From the NCBI RefSeq assembly GCF_007670255.1, contig NZ_SZVS01000005.1, positions 272,399 through 336,398 of the forward strand: a DNA stretch of 64,000 nucleotides. Reading direction: 5' to 3'. Positions 25,643-33,884 of the stretch are shown here, piece by piece (positions within the stretch are counted from its first letter, which is position 1; each line of letters starts with the position of its first letter). This DNA comes from Paenarthrobacter nicotinovorans. GTDB taxonomy: Bacteria > Actinomycetota > Actinomycetes > Actinomycetales > Micrococcaceae. The translations under genes were made by a program, and so were the position numbers. Below the pieces are notes generated by a model. The model was given only the letters and a program-made list of their open reading frames with translations, was not told where the DNA came from and did not search any database.

Positions 25643-27000
25643 GTCGCCGTGTCCGGAGCGACGAGGACCTCCAGGATGAAGTCTTTCTCCCGGTACAGCC
25701 CGTGGGTCGGCCACTGAAGAGTGGTCCGGGCCATAGCATGCACCGCCTCCGCGTCGAGCTGCCAGCCGGAGATCGGGTGCCGCCAATGGCACAGAAGCAG
25801 CGTGCCTCCGGGCCGGGTGGAGGTCTGGATCCGTTCAAGGAGTTCGTTGAGTTCGTCCGGTGAGAGGTAGTAACCGGTCTCGGACAACACAACGAGATCG
25901 AAGGTACCCTCAGGCCACTCATGTGGCACGGTGAGATGGCGGAACCTGGCCGAAGGGTGTCCGGGGAGGCGTTTGCGGGCTTCTTCCAAGGCCGTGCTGC
26001 TGGCATCGACGCCGAGGAAAGTCCGGCAGCGTTCCGCGAGCTCCTGGCTCAGTGTGCCGATGGAACAGCCCAGTTCCAAGCCCGATTCATAGGATTCCCC
26101 GGGCAAAGCGGCCAGGGTCAGTGCGCGCTTCCGCCGTTCGTACCAGCTGGTGGTGTACCTCCAGGGGTCTGCCTCCCTGGAGTGGACCTCATCGAAAATC
26201 CGCTCCGCATCCTTGGCGCTGTTGTTGCCAGCCGTGGAAGGGTGCCACACGAAGGTCTCCCACGACCTGCCGAAGTGCTCCAGGAAGGTGCTTGAAAGCA
26301 GGGTCTCATCGCCGGGCTCTGCAGACAGGGGTTCCGTTTGTGAGGCGTGGGCGCTCATGGCGATGGCTTTGGCCTCCTGCTCGGCGGCCGAGAGCGGTAC
26401 CCGGACCCACTCACGCCACGATCCGTCGTCCGGGCCCGCCCACAGCCAGTACCAGATGGGGTATTCCAGCAAGCCGTGGCCGCCGGTTGTGGCGACCTCC
26501 GCAGCCGTCGAGCCAAGGGTGTCGTGGTCGGTGTGTCCGTCCGAACGGTAGGGGGCAATGATGGCCACGTTTTCCGCCGGCCGCCCTGATGATGAAATGA
26601 CCTCCCGCACCGCGGCCGAGATCCGGTCCGCGTTGGCTGCCAGTTGTCCGTCCGGCAGTTCCAAAAACCGCCAGTCCGCGCTGGGAGCCAGCCCGGACAC
26701 GGCCGCGTCGAACTCTGTGAGCCTGACAGCGGCAAGCTGCTCCGCCGTCGTCGTGGGCGATTCCGGGTGCGACGCCTCCCCGGCAGTGCAGAGCACGAAT
26801 CTCACGTCCGCGCCCGCAGCGTGCAGTTTGGCGACCAAGCCGCCCGCGCCGAGGGTTTCATCGTCCGGATGCGCCGCGAGCACTACGAACGTCATGCCCG
26901 CGAGTTCGTCATGGTCCAAGGCGAGCTCGGGGAGGGCGGCGACGCCGCTGCGCGCCCAATCGGCCTCGGCGGTGCCGGCATCGGCGTGCGTAAAGGTCAC
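25639..27000 (-). CDS. Fused PIG-L deacetylase and SAM methyltransferase
   Basis: This 453-residue protein has two domains. Residues ~35-230 are a PIG-L/LmbE deacetylase with the zinc motif AHPDDE (43-48) and HTDHD further on. Residues ~270-453 are a class I methyltransferase with the SAM-binding LELGCSIGTLS near 305, and overall similar to the NodS-like family. The start is a GTG at 27000 overlapping the stop of the preceding gene (GTGA at 26997-27000). The protein would remove an acyl group from an amine and methylate a product, perhaps the freed amine. Partners are an acyl-CoA dehydrogenase-like protein and a glycosyltransferase in the same operon. Confidence 0.83.
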   Translation of the reverse strand: MTFTHADAGTAEADWARSGVAALPELALDHDELAGMTFVVLAAHPDDETLGAGGLVAKLHAAGADVRFVLCTAGEASHPESPTTTAEQLAAVRLTEFDAAVSGLAPSADWRFLELPDGQLAANADRISAAVREVISSSGRPAENVAIIAPYRSDGHTDHDTLGSTAAEVATTGGHGLLEYPIWYWLWAGPDDGSWREWVRVPLSAAEQEAKAIAMSAHASQTEPLSAEPGDETLLSSTFLEHFGRSWETFVWHPSTAGNNSAKDAERIFDEVHSREADPWRYTTSWYERRKRALTLAALPGESYESGLELGCSIGTLSQELAERCRTFLGVDASSTALEEARKRLPGHPSARFRHLTVPHEWPEGTFDLVVLSETGYYLSPDELNELLERIQTSTRPGGTLLLCHWRHPISGWQLDAEAVHAMARTTLQWPTHGLYREKDFILEVLVAPDTAT

Positions 27001-28106
27001 CAACTACGGTCCCCCTTCAGCGTCAAGGCGCCCAGCTGGGCGTCGTCGCGCATGGCATGGTGCTGCCGGATGTACAAGGACAGGTCCGCCATGCGCTTTC
27101 CGTAGGCCTCATCGAACGCCAGCGGGCCGGGGCCCAGGTTCTGCGTCACCAAGGTTTGGACGCGCTCGACGGCGGCCGCTACAGTTCCGCGGACACGCAG
27201 GGCATCGCTCCAGGGGCTTGGGTTGTCATGGGTGGCGTCGTCGGGATCGGCCTCGGCGTCGGGCTCGACGGCGTACGCCTCGCCGGCGTCGATGCGTTCG
27301 GCTGTCTGGGCGAGGTAGCCGATGACTCCGCTGATGGTGCGGTCGATGTCTCCCAAAGCGGCCAACGCAATCTGGTCCGGTTCGCGGCCACTGGCTGCGG
27401 CTTTCGTGAGTGCCGTGGCGAAGTCCCTTGCTATTGCGACAGCGCCGCCCAGCCAGCATGCGGCCACTCCCATGCCACCCCATGCGAATCCGGAGCGCTT
27501 GAAGTACCAATCATCGCCGCCGACGGGGATGGCCGGAACGTTGTCGAAGTGAACTGTTCCGCTGGGGATTTCCTGCAGGCCGCGGCTTGTCCAGGCAGGG
27601 GTCTCTGCCGTCACACCAGGGTTCTTCAGGTTCACAGCGAACGCGGCCCGTGCGCCGTTGTCCGGAAGGTGCGCTGTGATGAGGGCGCCGTCCAAGTACT
27701 GGGCCAGCGAGCACCATGGTTTGGAGCCGCTGAGGACAAAGCTGCCGTTTGCGGTCCCCTTGGCTTCGAGTTTCATCCCCGGACCCTCGGCGGCGAAGAC
27801 TCCCCATGCACCTACGGTGTCGGTTTCGACGCCGGACTGGGACAGGATCGCGAGGGCATCCAAGTGGGGCTCAAGGACCCGCCCCGCGGCCACATCCACC
27901 GCCGTTACTGAGGCGAGGAGTTCCCATAGCTTGGCCGTGTTGCCTTCGCCGGGCATGGGAGCTGTTTGCCCAACGTCCTTTGCGATGCTGAGCAACGCCG
28001 GAACATCACCCACTGCGGCGTGCACTTGGTGGAGCAACGGCTCCAGGGCTTGGAGCTGTACAGGGACCGAGCTGATGTGTACGGGCTGGGGGTCGGGTGC
28101 GCTCAT
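26997..28106 (-). CDS. Acyl-CoA dehydrogenase-like protein (first gene of unknown operon)
   Basis: This 369-residue protein follows the acyl-CoA dehydrogenase fold: an N-terminal helical part, a middle strand region with FVLSGSKPWCSLAQYLDGALI near residue 125 that lies on the flavin, and a C-terminal helical bundle. I cannot point to the catalytic glutamate of the family with confidence. The protein is near the typical 380 residues. It would oxidise a thioester or use its flavin otherwise. It is first in an operon with the deacetylase/methyltransferase and glycosyltransferase. The start at 28106 has a weak ribosome-binding site; a -10 box and a palindrome lie 11-28 nt upstream. Confidence 0.78.
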   Translation of the reverse strand: MSAPDPQPVHISSVPVQLQALEPLLHQVHAAVGDVPALLSIAKDVGQTAPMPGEGNTAKLWELLASVTAVDVAAGRVLEPHLDALAILSQSGVETDTVGAWGVFAAEGPGMKLEAKGTANGSFVLSGSKPWCSLAQYLDGALITAHLPDNGARAAFAVNLKNPGVTAETPAWTSRGLQEIPSGTVHFDNVPAIPVGGDDWYFKRSGFAWGGMGVAACWLGGAVAIARDFATALTKAAASGREPDQIALAALGDIDRTISGVIGYLAQTAERIDAGEAYAVEPDAEADPDDATHDNPSPWSDALRVRGTVAAAVERVQTLVTQNLGPGPLAFDEAYGKRMADLSLYIRQHHAMRDDAQLGALTLKGDRSW

Positions 28107-28117
28107 GGACCCAGCCT

Positions 28118-28134
28118 ATTCTAAGGACCCTTAG
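28118..28134 (-). promoter_or_regulatory. -10 box overlapped by a palindromic operator candidate
   Basis: CTAAGGACCCTTAG (28121-28134) is a palindrome with 6-bp arms. A TAGAAT -10 box (28118-28123, minus strand) overlaps its end, so a bound dimeric regulator would block transcription of the acyl-CoA dehydrogenase operon. No regulator gene is adjacent. Confidence 0.5.
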
Positions 28135-28154
28135 TTTAGCTGCGGGCGGAAAAG

Positions 28155-28185
28155 GAACGACGGCGGGAGGTGCCCGCCGTCGTTC
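28155..28185 (-). terminator. Intrinsic terminator
   Basis: A 13-bp perfect stem (28155-28167 with 28173-28185) with a 5-nt loop is followed on the minus strand by a T-rich stretch. It ends the secreted-protein gene at 28207. Confidence 0.75.
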
Positions 28186-28206
28186 GCTTGCTTTTGTCTT
28201 CGCTTG

Positions 28207-30354
28207 CTAGATGATCAGGTTCATGGTGTTCCAGCCGGACCCCACCATGCCGCGGGGGAGCCAGCCTCCTTGGCCGTTGCTGGGGTAGAGCCACAGGGCG
28301 CCGCCCGCGTCGCGAGCCAGGAGGTCCACGTTGCCGTCGCCGTTGAAGTCGCCGGGGCCGACGATCGCGGTCATGGCGTTCCAGCCGTAGCCTACTTGGG
28401 TTGGCCCATGGAAGCTGCTGTAAGTGTAGAGGTCATATCTGGCTACGGAACCGCTATAGAGGCGTAACGTACCGCCTGCGTCGGTAGCCAGGAGGTCCAC
28501 GTTGCCGTCGCCGTCGAAGTCGCCTGACCCCACGAGTGCCGTCAATACTTGCCACCCGTTGCTTAGTCGGCTCCGTTCCAGCCAGCCGCCGGCTCCGCTC
28601 CCTGGGTATAGCCAGAGGTAGCCGTCGGGATCGCGTGCTACCAAATCCGCGGCACCATCCAGATTGAGGTCCCCGACTGCGGTTACTGCGCTCATCGAAG
28701 TCCATCCCTGACCGACTTGGACTCTTTGAAGCCAGCCGCCGCGCCCATTGCCGGGGTAGAGCCAAAGTATGCCGCTGCCGTCCTGCGCCAATAGATCGGC
28801 TCTTCCATCACCATTGAAGTCACCGGGGGCCACGATGGATGTCATCACATTCCATCCGACGCCCACGTGGAGCCGGGGGAGCCAGCCGCCGTTGCCCTGA
28901 CCAGGATATAGCCAGAGATTTCCGTACCCATCGCGGGAAAGGACATCTGGGTTTCTGTCGCCCGTGAAGTCGTGCCTAATGTCGTCGGGTTTGACGGTGA
29001 TGGTGAAAGGTGGACTCACGGCATCAGGCGCATACGTGTTTGTGACCGCTATACGAAAAGTGAAGATGCCGGCGGAGGTGGGGATCCCTGACAGGTATCC
29101 GTCCGGGTTCCAGGACTCCAGAGTAAGTCCTGGGGGGAGCTTGCCATCTGCGACCTTGAACTGCGGTGTCAGCGATCCGGTGGCCGTAAACCTGAATCTG
29201 TACATTTCGCCGATCCGGCCGGTTGTCGGCGGAGCGCCGGATGTGATGGTTGGACTCACATTCTTGCCATTGATGACAGCCACGGAGCCACCCAGCACAT
29301 CAGCGACATAGATCTTGTTGGTGGCTTCGTTGATCGCCAGATCTCGGGGTCCGCCGACTCCTGGTATTTTCCCCTCAGCGCCGGTTATGCCATCGAAGAC
29401 AGATACGTAGTTTCTTGCGCCACTGCTTGCATACACCTTATTTGTTGCCTCATTGACGGCAATATCTGCAAAATGGTTATATTCACTTAGAGGAAGATAC
29501 TCAACGGAATTTGTTGCGCCATCGAGGGCTATGATGCTGTTGCCCGGCCAGTTGGTCACGTAGACGCGGTTCGTCTTACGATTCACTGCCATCCCGTGGA
29601 TGGTCGTAGCCTCCACGGGAACTGTGGTGACCGTATTATTCTTTGCATCTATAGTAACAATTGAGTGCGTGCTGGCTTGGCTGACGTAGACCTTGTTTGT
29701 TGAGTCATTAACTACAACTAAGTCACCGCGGGCGCCGATGTCGATGTTGGAAACTTCGTTGGTTACTCCATCAATCACAGCGATTTCTGAATCCAAGAAA
29801 CCTGTCACATATAGTTTGTTTGTGATCGAGTTCAGTGCCATCTTTGCGTTATCTGGTATGGTCAACGGCACGATCGTAGAGGAGTTGGTGGCACCGTCGA
29901 TAATCATCACACCGTCTCTGTACGCGATGTAGATTTTGTTTGTTGCTTCATTCACTTCCATGGAACTAGGCGACGTGCCAGATGCGAGTTCAGCGGTGAT
30001 GTTGGTTGCACCGTCAATAACGCTCACGGAACCAATGCTTAAATGGGCCACATAAATCTTATTTGTTTTCTTGTTGACCGCTAGGTATCGGGGATAGTTG
30101 GCGACTGGGATGCTTGTGGTGGCTTTGGTCGTGAGGTCGACCTTCGTTATCGACCCGCCCTTCGGATCAAGTACGTAGGCGCTATTGGAAGCACTGTTGA
30201 AAACCATCCCGCCGGTGTTAGGCGCCGTTATTCGCTCTGACACGATGTCTGCCTGGGCTGGCTCGGCTGCGACGCCTACGAGGACCGTCGCCATCGTGAT
30301 CAAGGCCAGGAATCCGGCAGCAAGACGCCTCCCCGCGCCCCCAGCAAAAGTCAT
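28207..30354 (-). CDS. Secreted YncE-like beta-propeller with Ig-like and FG-GAP repeats
   Basis: This 715-residue protein begins with a basic segment and a hydrophobic signal peptide ending near AQA. The first ~400 residues are repeats of the kind NEATNKIYVA/NKKTNKIYVAH, each forming a blade of a YVTN/YncE propeller. About 400-490 form a putative immunoglobulin-like (He_PIG-type) domain, and 490-715 hold five FG-GAP/VCBS repeats (DFNGDGNVDLLARDAGGALWLYPSN-like) with calcium-binding DxNGD motifs. It is an extracellular structural or binding protein. Its first half is visibly lower in GC than its neighbours, with many A/T-ending codons, suggesting transfer. I chose the ATG at 30354 because AGGG lies upstream; a TTG 21 nt earlier is possible. 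The role is unknown. Confidence 0.82.
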   Translation of the reverse strand: MTFAGGAGRRLAAGFLALITMATVLVGVAAEPAQADIVSERITAPNTGGMVFNSASNSAYVLDPKGGSITKVDLTTKATTSIPVANYPRYLAVNKKTNKIYVAHLSIGSVSVIDGATNITAELASGTSPSSMEVNEATNKIYIAYRDGVMIIDGATNSSTIVPLTIPDNAKMALNSITNKLYVTGFLDSEIAVIDGVTNEVSNIDIGARGDLVVVNDSTNKVYVSQASTHSIVTIDAKNNTVTTVPVEATTIHGMAVNRKTNRVYVTNWPGNSIIALDGATNSVEYLPLSEYNHFADIAVNEATNKVYASSGARNYVSVFDGITGAEGKIPGVGGPRDLAINEATNKIYVADVLGGSVAVINGKNVSPTITSGAPPTTGRIGEMYRFRFTATGSLTPQFKVADGKLPPGLTLESWNPDGYLSGIPTSAGIFTFRIAVTNTYAPDAVSPPFTITVKPDDIRHDFTGDRNPDVLSRDGYGNLWLYPGQGNGGWLPRLHVGVGWNVMTSIVAPGDFNGDGRADLLAQDGSGILWLYPGNGRGGWLQRVQVGQGWTSMSAVTAVGDLNLDGAADLVARDPDGYLWLYPGSGAGGWLERSRLSNGWQVLTALVGSGDFDGDGNVDLLATDAGGTLRLYSGSVARYDLYTYSSFHGPTQVGYGWNAMTAIVGPGDFNGDGNVDLLARDAGGALWLYPSNGQGGWLPRGMVGSGWNTMNLII

Positions 30355-30648
30355 CAATGTACCCTGAGCAGCCAATGCTCAACCCCCCAAAATCCGGTGC
30401 GCGACTATCGCGTCAACCAGCGAAGCTTACAGCCAACTATCAGGAAAATGTGATGCGGGACGCATTGTGTCCGTCGGGGGCTCAAAGGCCGACAGCCCCC
30501 AACGAGCCCACCCCCCGCAAAAGTTCCCCTTTGTCGCCACATGACACCGCATCTTCACAACTTTTGTCATGCGAGTCACATCTGCTTGTCACTGGGCATG
30601 ACAGATTCCGTAGCTTGGAAGGGTCAGATCCCGAGCCAGGAGAACCCA
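30355..30648. other. Intergenic region between secreted protein and SulP gene
   Basis: No gene was found in these 294 bases. The region carries the divergent promoters of the two genes, and a TTGACG on the minus strand near 30414 is one possible -35. Two GC-rich clusters around 30465-30530 and the TTGTCA near 30565 are the only other notable parts. No clear operator was seen. Confidence 0.4.
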
Positions 30649-32952
30649 ATGCCCCAATCCAACGAATCCGCCACCATCCCCGCCGACTCCCACAGCCCGC
30701 CGGGACCGGAAACCAGCAAGCCCAGCACTGGAAAGCCCAGCTTCCTCAGCAACCTCGGCGCCGACCTCCCCGCATCGCTGGTGGTCTTCCTCGTAGCCCT
30801 CCCGCTGTCCCTGGGTATCGCCGCCGCCTCCGGAGCGCCCATCATGGCTGGCCTCATTGCCGCGGCCGTGGGCGGAATTGTCGCCGGCAGCCTTGGGGGC
30901 TCCCCACTTCAGGTGAGCGGCCCCGCCGCGGGGCTGACCGTCGTCGTCGCCGGTCTGGTTGCCGAGTTCGGCTGGCAGGTGACGTGCGCCATCACGGTGG
31001 GTGCCGGCGTCGTGCAGTTGCTCATGGGTGTCAGCCGTATCGGCCGTGCCGCGCTGGCAGTGTCGCCGGTGGTGGTCAAGGCCATGCTCGCGGGCATCGG
31101 AATCACCATCATTTTGCAGCAACTCCATGTGCTGCTCGGCGGGCAAGCCGCAGGGTCCGCCGTCGAAAACCTCACCGCGCTCCCTGCCGCCGTCACCAAC
31201 GTCGAGCTGCACTCGGCGCTGTTGGGGCTTGCCGTCGTCGCGATCCTGCTGTCTTGGAAGTTCCTTCCCGCCGCGGTGCGAAAAGTGCCAGGGCCGCTTG
31301 CCGCCGTCGTTGCCGTCACGGCGCTGTCCGTTGCAGTGGCGCCGGGCGTGGAGCGGATCAGCTTCAGCGGTTCGATTTTCGACGCCGTCGCCCTCCCCAG
31401 CCTGCCCGACGGTAACTGGCGCGCCGCCGCCATGGCCGTCATCACCGTGGCGCTGATTGCCAGCATCGAGTCCCTGCTCTCCGCTGTCGCCGTCGACAAG
31501 ATGCATGGCGGGATCCGCACCAACCTCAACCGCGAACTCGTCGGCCAAGGCTCGGCGAACATGGTCTCCGGCATGCTCGGTGGCCTGCCAGTGACCGGCG
31601 TGATCGTCCGCAGCGCCACCAACGTTGAAGCCGGCGCGAAGAGCCGGACATCCGCCATCCTGCACGGCGTGTGGGTCCTGGTGTTCTCCGCCTTGTTCGC
31701 GGGCCTCATCCAGCTGATACCGCTGTCCGTCCTGGCAGGTTTGCTGTTGGTGATCGGCGCGAAGCTCATCAAGGTGGCCGACATCCGCACCAGTCTTCGC
31801 ACCGGTGATCTGCTGGTCTATGCCGTCACCGTGGTCTGCGTTGTGGTCCTGAATCTGCTGGAGGGGGTCATCATTGGCCTGGCCCTCGCCGCGTTGTGCG
31901 TGCTGTGGAGGGTGCTCCGGGCGCAGATCCAGGCGCACGCCCCAGCCGGGACCGGCCTGCCGTGGCGGGTGACCATCGCCGGCTCGTGCAGCTTCTTCGC
32001 GCTGCCCCGGCTCAACCGGGTCCTCCACTCCGTTCCCGAAGGCCAGGACGCCGTGGTGGAACTCAACGCCGACTACCTCGACCACGCTTTCCGCGAATCC
32101 CTGGTGGCCTGGGAGAAACAGCAGCGGAACAGCGGCGCGACCGTGGTGGTGGAGGAACACGGCACCACCGCCTTCACCGACGCAGAGGACAACACGCCGC
32201 AGCGCCAGGAACCGCGCGAATTTCCGCTTCCCCCGCGCACGACGTGGCAGGCGGCGGACGCGGCAGCCCAGAGGAACAACGACGACGGCGACCCCCACCC
32301 GCCGCTGCGGTCCATCCTCCTGGGCATCGACAAATACCATCGCCGGCACGCAGACAAGGTCCGGCCGTTGGTACAGGACCTCACCGAGGGACAAAATCCT
32401 GACACCTTGTTCGTGGCCTGCGTCGATTCACGCGTGAATCCCAACCTGATCACCAGCAGCGGCCCCGGCGATCTGCTCACGCTGCGGAACATTGGCAACG
32501 TAGTGTGCAGCGATGACCACGACGCTTCGATCGACTCAACGCTGGCCTTCGCGGTGAAGGCCTTGTCCGTGGACTCGATCGTCGTTTGTGGCCACTCCAA
32601 TTGCGGAGCCATGAAAGCTGTGATCGCGGATGCCGAGGGTTCGGATGCTGGATTGGGGCGCGGGTTCGATACCTGGCTTGAGCACGCACGGCCCAGCTAT
32701 CAGGCGCTCCTTGCCGGACACCCCGTAGCCCGTGCCGCCGAAGTCGAGGGCTTCAGCCGCCTGGATCAGTTGAGCATGGTGAATGTGGCCATCCAGCTGG
32801 GTAAGTTGTCCGAGCACCCCGTCACGGGACCCGCATTGGCGTCAGGGCAGGTGCAGGCAACGGGGCTGTTCTACGACATCTGCACGGCCCGCGTGGTCCT
32901 GGTAACGCCCGAGGGAATCGAGCAGTTGGACCCGAGCATGGCCGTCCGCTAA
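30649..32952 (+). CDS. SulP anion transporter fused to beta-carbonic anhydrase
   Basis: The 767-residue protein has a SulP membrane part (residues ~40-430; VVFLVALPLSLGIAAASGAP is the SulP signature), then about 130 residues of linker where a STAS domain would normally lie, and a complete beta-carbonic anhydrase (~555-767). Zinc ligands Cys591 with the Asp593/Arg595 pair, His649 and Cys652 are all present. Such fusions are thought to import bicarbonate and interconvert it with CO2 at the inner membrane face. The start at 30649 has AGGAG 7 nt upstream. A long hairpin follows the gene. Bicarbonate is an inference from the fusion; sulfate is possible. Confidence 0.88.
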   Translation: MPQSNESATIPADSHSPPGPETSKPSTGKPSFLSNLGADLPASLVVFLVALPLSLGIAAASGAPIMAGLIAAAVGGIVAGSLGGSPLQVSGPAAGLTVVVAGLVAEFGWQVTCAITVGAGVVQLLMGVSRIGRAALAVSPVVVKAMLAGIGITIILQQLHVLLGGQAAGSAVENLTALPAAVTNVELHSALLGLAVVAILLSWKFLPAAVRKVPGPLAAVVAVTALSVAVAPGVERISFSGSIFDAVALPSLPDGNWRAAAMAVITVALIASIESLLSAVAVDKMHGGIRTNLNRELVGQGSANMVSGMLGGLPVTGVIVRSATNVEAGAKSRTSAILHGVWVLVFSALFAGLIQLIPLSVLAGLLLVIGAKLIKVADIRTSLRTGDLLVYAVTVVCVVVLNLLEGVIIGLALAALCVLWRVLRAQIQAHAPAGTGLPWRVTIAGSCSFFALPRLNRVLHSVPEGQDAVVELNADYLDHAFRESLVAWEKQQRNSGATVVVEEHGTTAFTDAEDNTPQRQEPREFPLPPRTTWQAADAAAQRNNDDGDPHPPLRSILLGIDKYHRRHADKVRPLVQDLTEGQNPDTLFVACVDSRVNPNLITSSGPGDLLTLRNIGNVVCSDDHDASIDSTLAFAVKALSVDSIVVCGHSNCGAMKAVIADAEGSDAGLGRGFDTWLEHARPSYQALLAGHPVARAAEVEGFSRLDQLSMVNVAIQLGKLSEHPVTGPALASGQVQATGLFYDICTARVVLVTPEGIEQLDPSMAVR

Positions 32953-32985
32953 GTCAGGCGCGGCCGAGCCCGGCCGGCCCGCGCC

Positions 32986-33076
32986 GCCGCCACCCACTTT
33001 GGGCCGCGAAACTGCCCCGACGCGCCGTACCCACGGCGTGTCGGGGCAGTTTCGTGCCAAAGCAGGTGGTGGCGGC
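32986..33076. terminator. Very long imperfect hairpin
   Basis: The arms of about 43 bp (32986-33028 and 33033-33076) pair with only a few mismatches around a 4-nt loop at about 33029-33032. It lies after the SulP gene and has no T-run. It probably ends that transcript. Confidence 0.65.
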
Positions 33077-33129
33077 ACACGCTTCGCCCAGTGGTTTCAA
33101 TCACGCCGCCGTGGGTACGGGATTAACCA

Positions 33130-33159
33130 TTGAAAGGTGCGGAATACTGGACGTAGAAC
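33130..33159 (+). promoter_or_regulatory. Promoter candidate for the DUF1992 gene
   Basis: TTGAAA (33130-33135) and TAGAAC (33154-33159) are 18 bp apart, and the GTG start of the DUF1992 gene is 50 nt downstream. Confidence 0.5.
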
Positions 33160-33208
33160 CACGAATTCCGGCAGACGAGGGCTGCCGTTCGAGGAGGTGG
33201 CCCACACA

Positions 33209-33805
33209 GTGAATGACGGGAACAACGCTTTCAGGCGGAGGCTCGAACGCGGGGCGGAACTTCGTGCCGTTCGCGGCTGGGGCGGCAACGCGCAGGAAGA
33301 CGCCGAGCTCGAAGCCGCGGAGGCTGAGGAACGCGAGAAACGCCGGAAGGTCGATGACGCCGCCCGCGTTGAATACCTGATCCGCGATGCCATGAACCAA
33401 GGGAAATTCGACAACCTGAAGTACGCGGGCAAACCGATTCCCGGGCTCGGCGAGCACTACGATCCTGACTGGTGGGTCAAGGGCCTCATCCAGCGTGAAC
33501 GCCTGAGCGGGATCGGCCCTCCAGCCATCCTGCTGCGGATTGAAGACGCCGAACTCGACGAAAAGCTGGACCAGCAATACACCGAAAAACAGGTCCGGGA
33601 CATCCTGGAAGACTTCAACAAGAGGGTCATCGAAGCCAGGCGTCAGTTGCAGGGCGGCCCTCCGGTGATCACAAAGCTCCGGGACGTGGACTCGGAGGTT
33701 GAGCGGTGGCGGCAGCGCAGAGCGGCCTCAGCACCAGCGGAACCGGAACCCGCTCCGGACATCAAACGCACGTGGTGGCAGCGCCTGTGGAACGGCTCCG
33801 GCTGA
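33209..33805 (+). CDS. DUF1992 (DnaJ homolog subfamily C member 28-like) protein
   Basis: This 198-residue protein contains the DUF1992 core: RVEYLIRDAMNQGKFDNL followed by GKPIPGL at about residues 50-80. Its N-terminal part is rich in charged helix residues. The eukaryotic relative is DNAJC28, but no J domain is present here. The start is a GTG at 33209 with GAGGAGG about 11 nt upstream; a GTG at 33197 would be too close. The C-terminus ends in a tryptophan-rich segment (TWWQRLWNG). The biochemical function of the domain is unknown. Confidence 0.75.
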   Translation: MNDGNNAFRRRLERGAELRAVRGWGGNAQEDAELEAAEAEEREKRRKVDDAARVEYLIRDAMNQGKFDNLKYAGKPIPGLGEHYDPDWWVKGLIQRERLSGIGPPAILLRIEDAELDEKLDQQYTEKQVRDILEDFNKRVIEARRQLQGGPPVITKLRDVDSEVERWRQRRAASAPAEPEPAPDIKRTWWQRLWNGSG

Positions 33806-33823
33806 TCCAACTGGTTCGCGCAC

Positions 33824-33870
33824 AACAGCAGCCGACGGCGGAACCCGGGTCCCGCCGTCGGCTGCTGTTT
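33824..33870. terminator. Convergent terminator
   Basis: An 18-bp stem (33824-33841 with 33851-33868) separates the plus-strand DUF1992 gene and the minus-strand ammonium transporter gene. Confidence 0.75.
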
Positions 33871-33884
33871 AGGTTGTGGTGGCG

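Noticed and set aside
24851..28106. Nodulation-factor gene cluster
   Set aside because: The catalytic set is similar, but the deacetylase is PIG-L type and not NodB, and no chitin synthase or acyltransferase is present.
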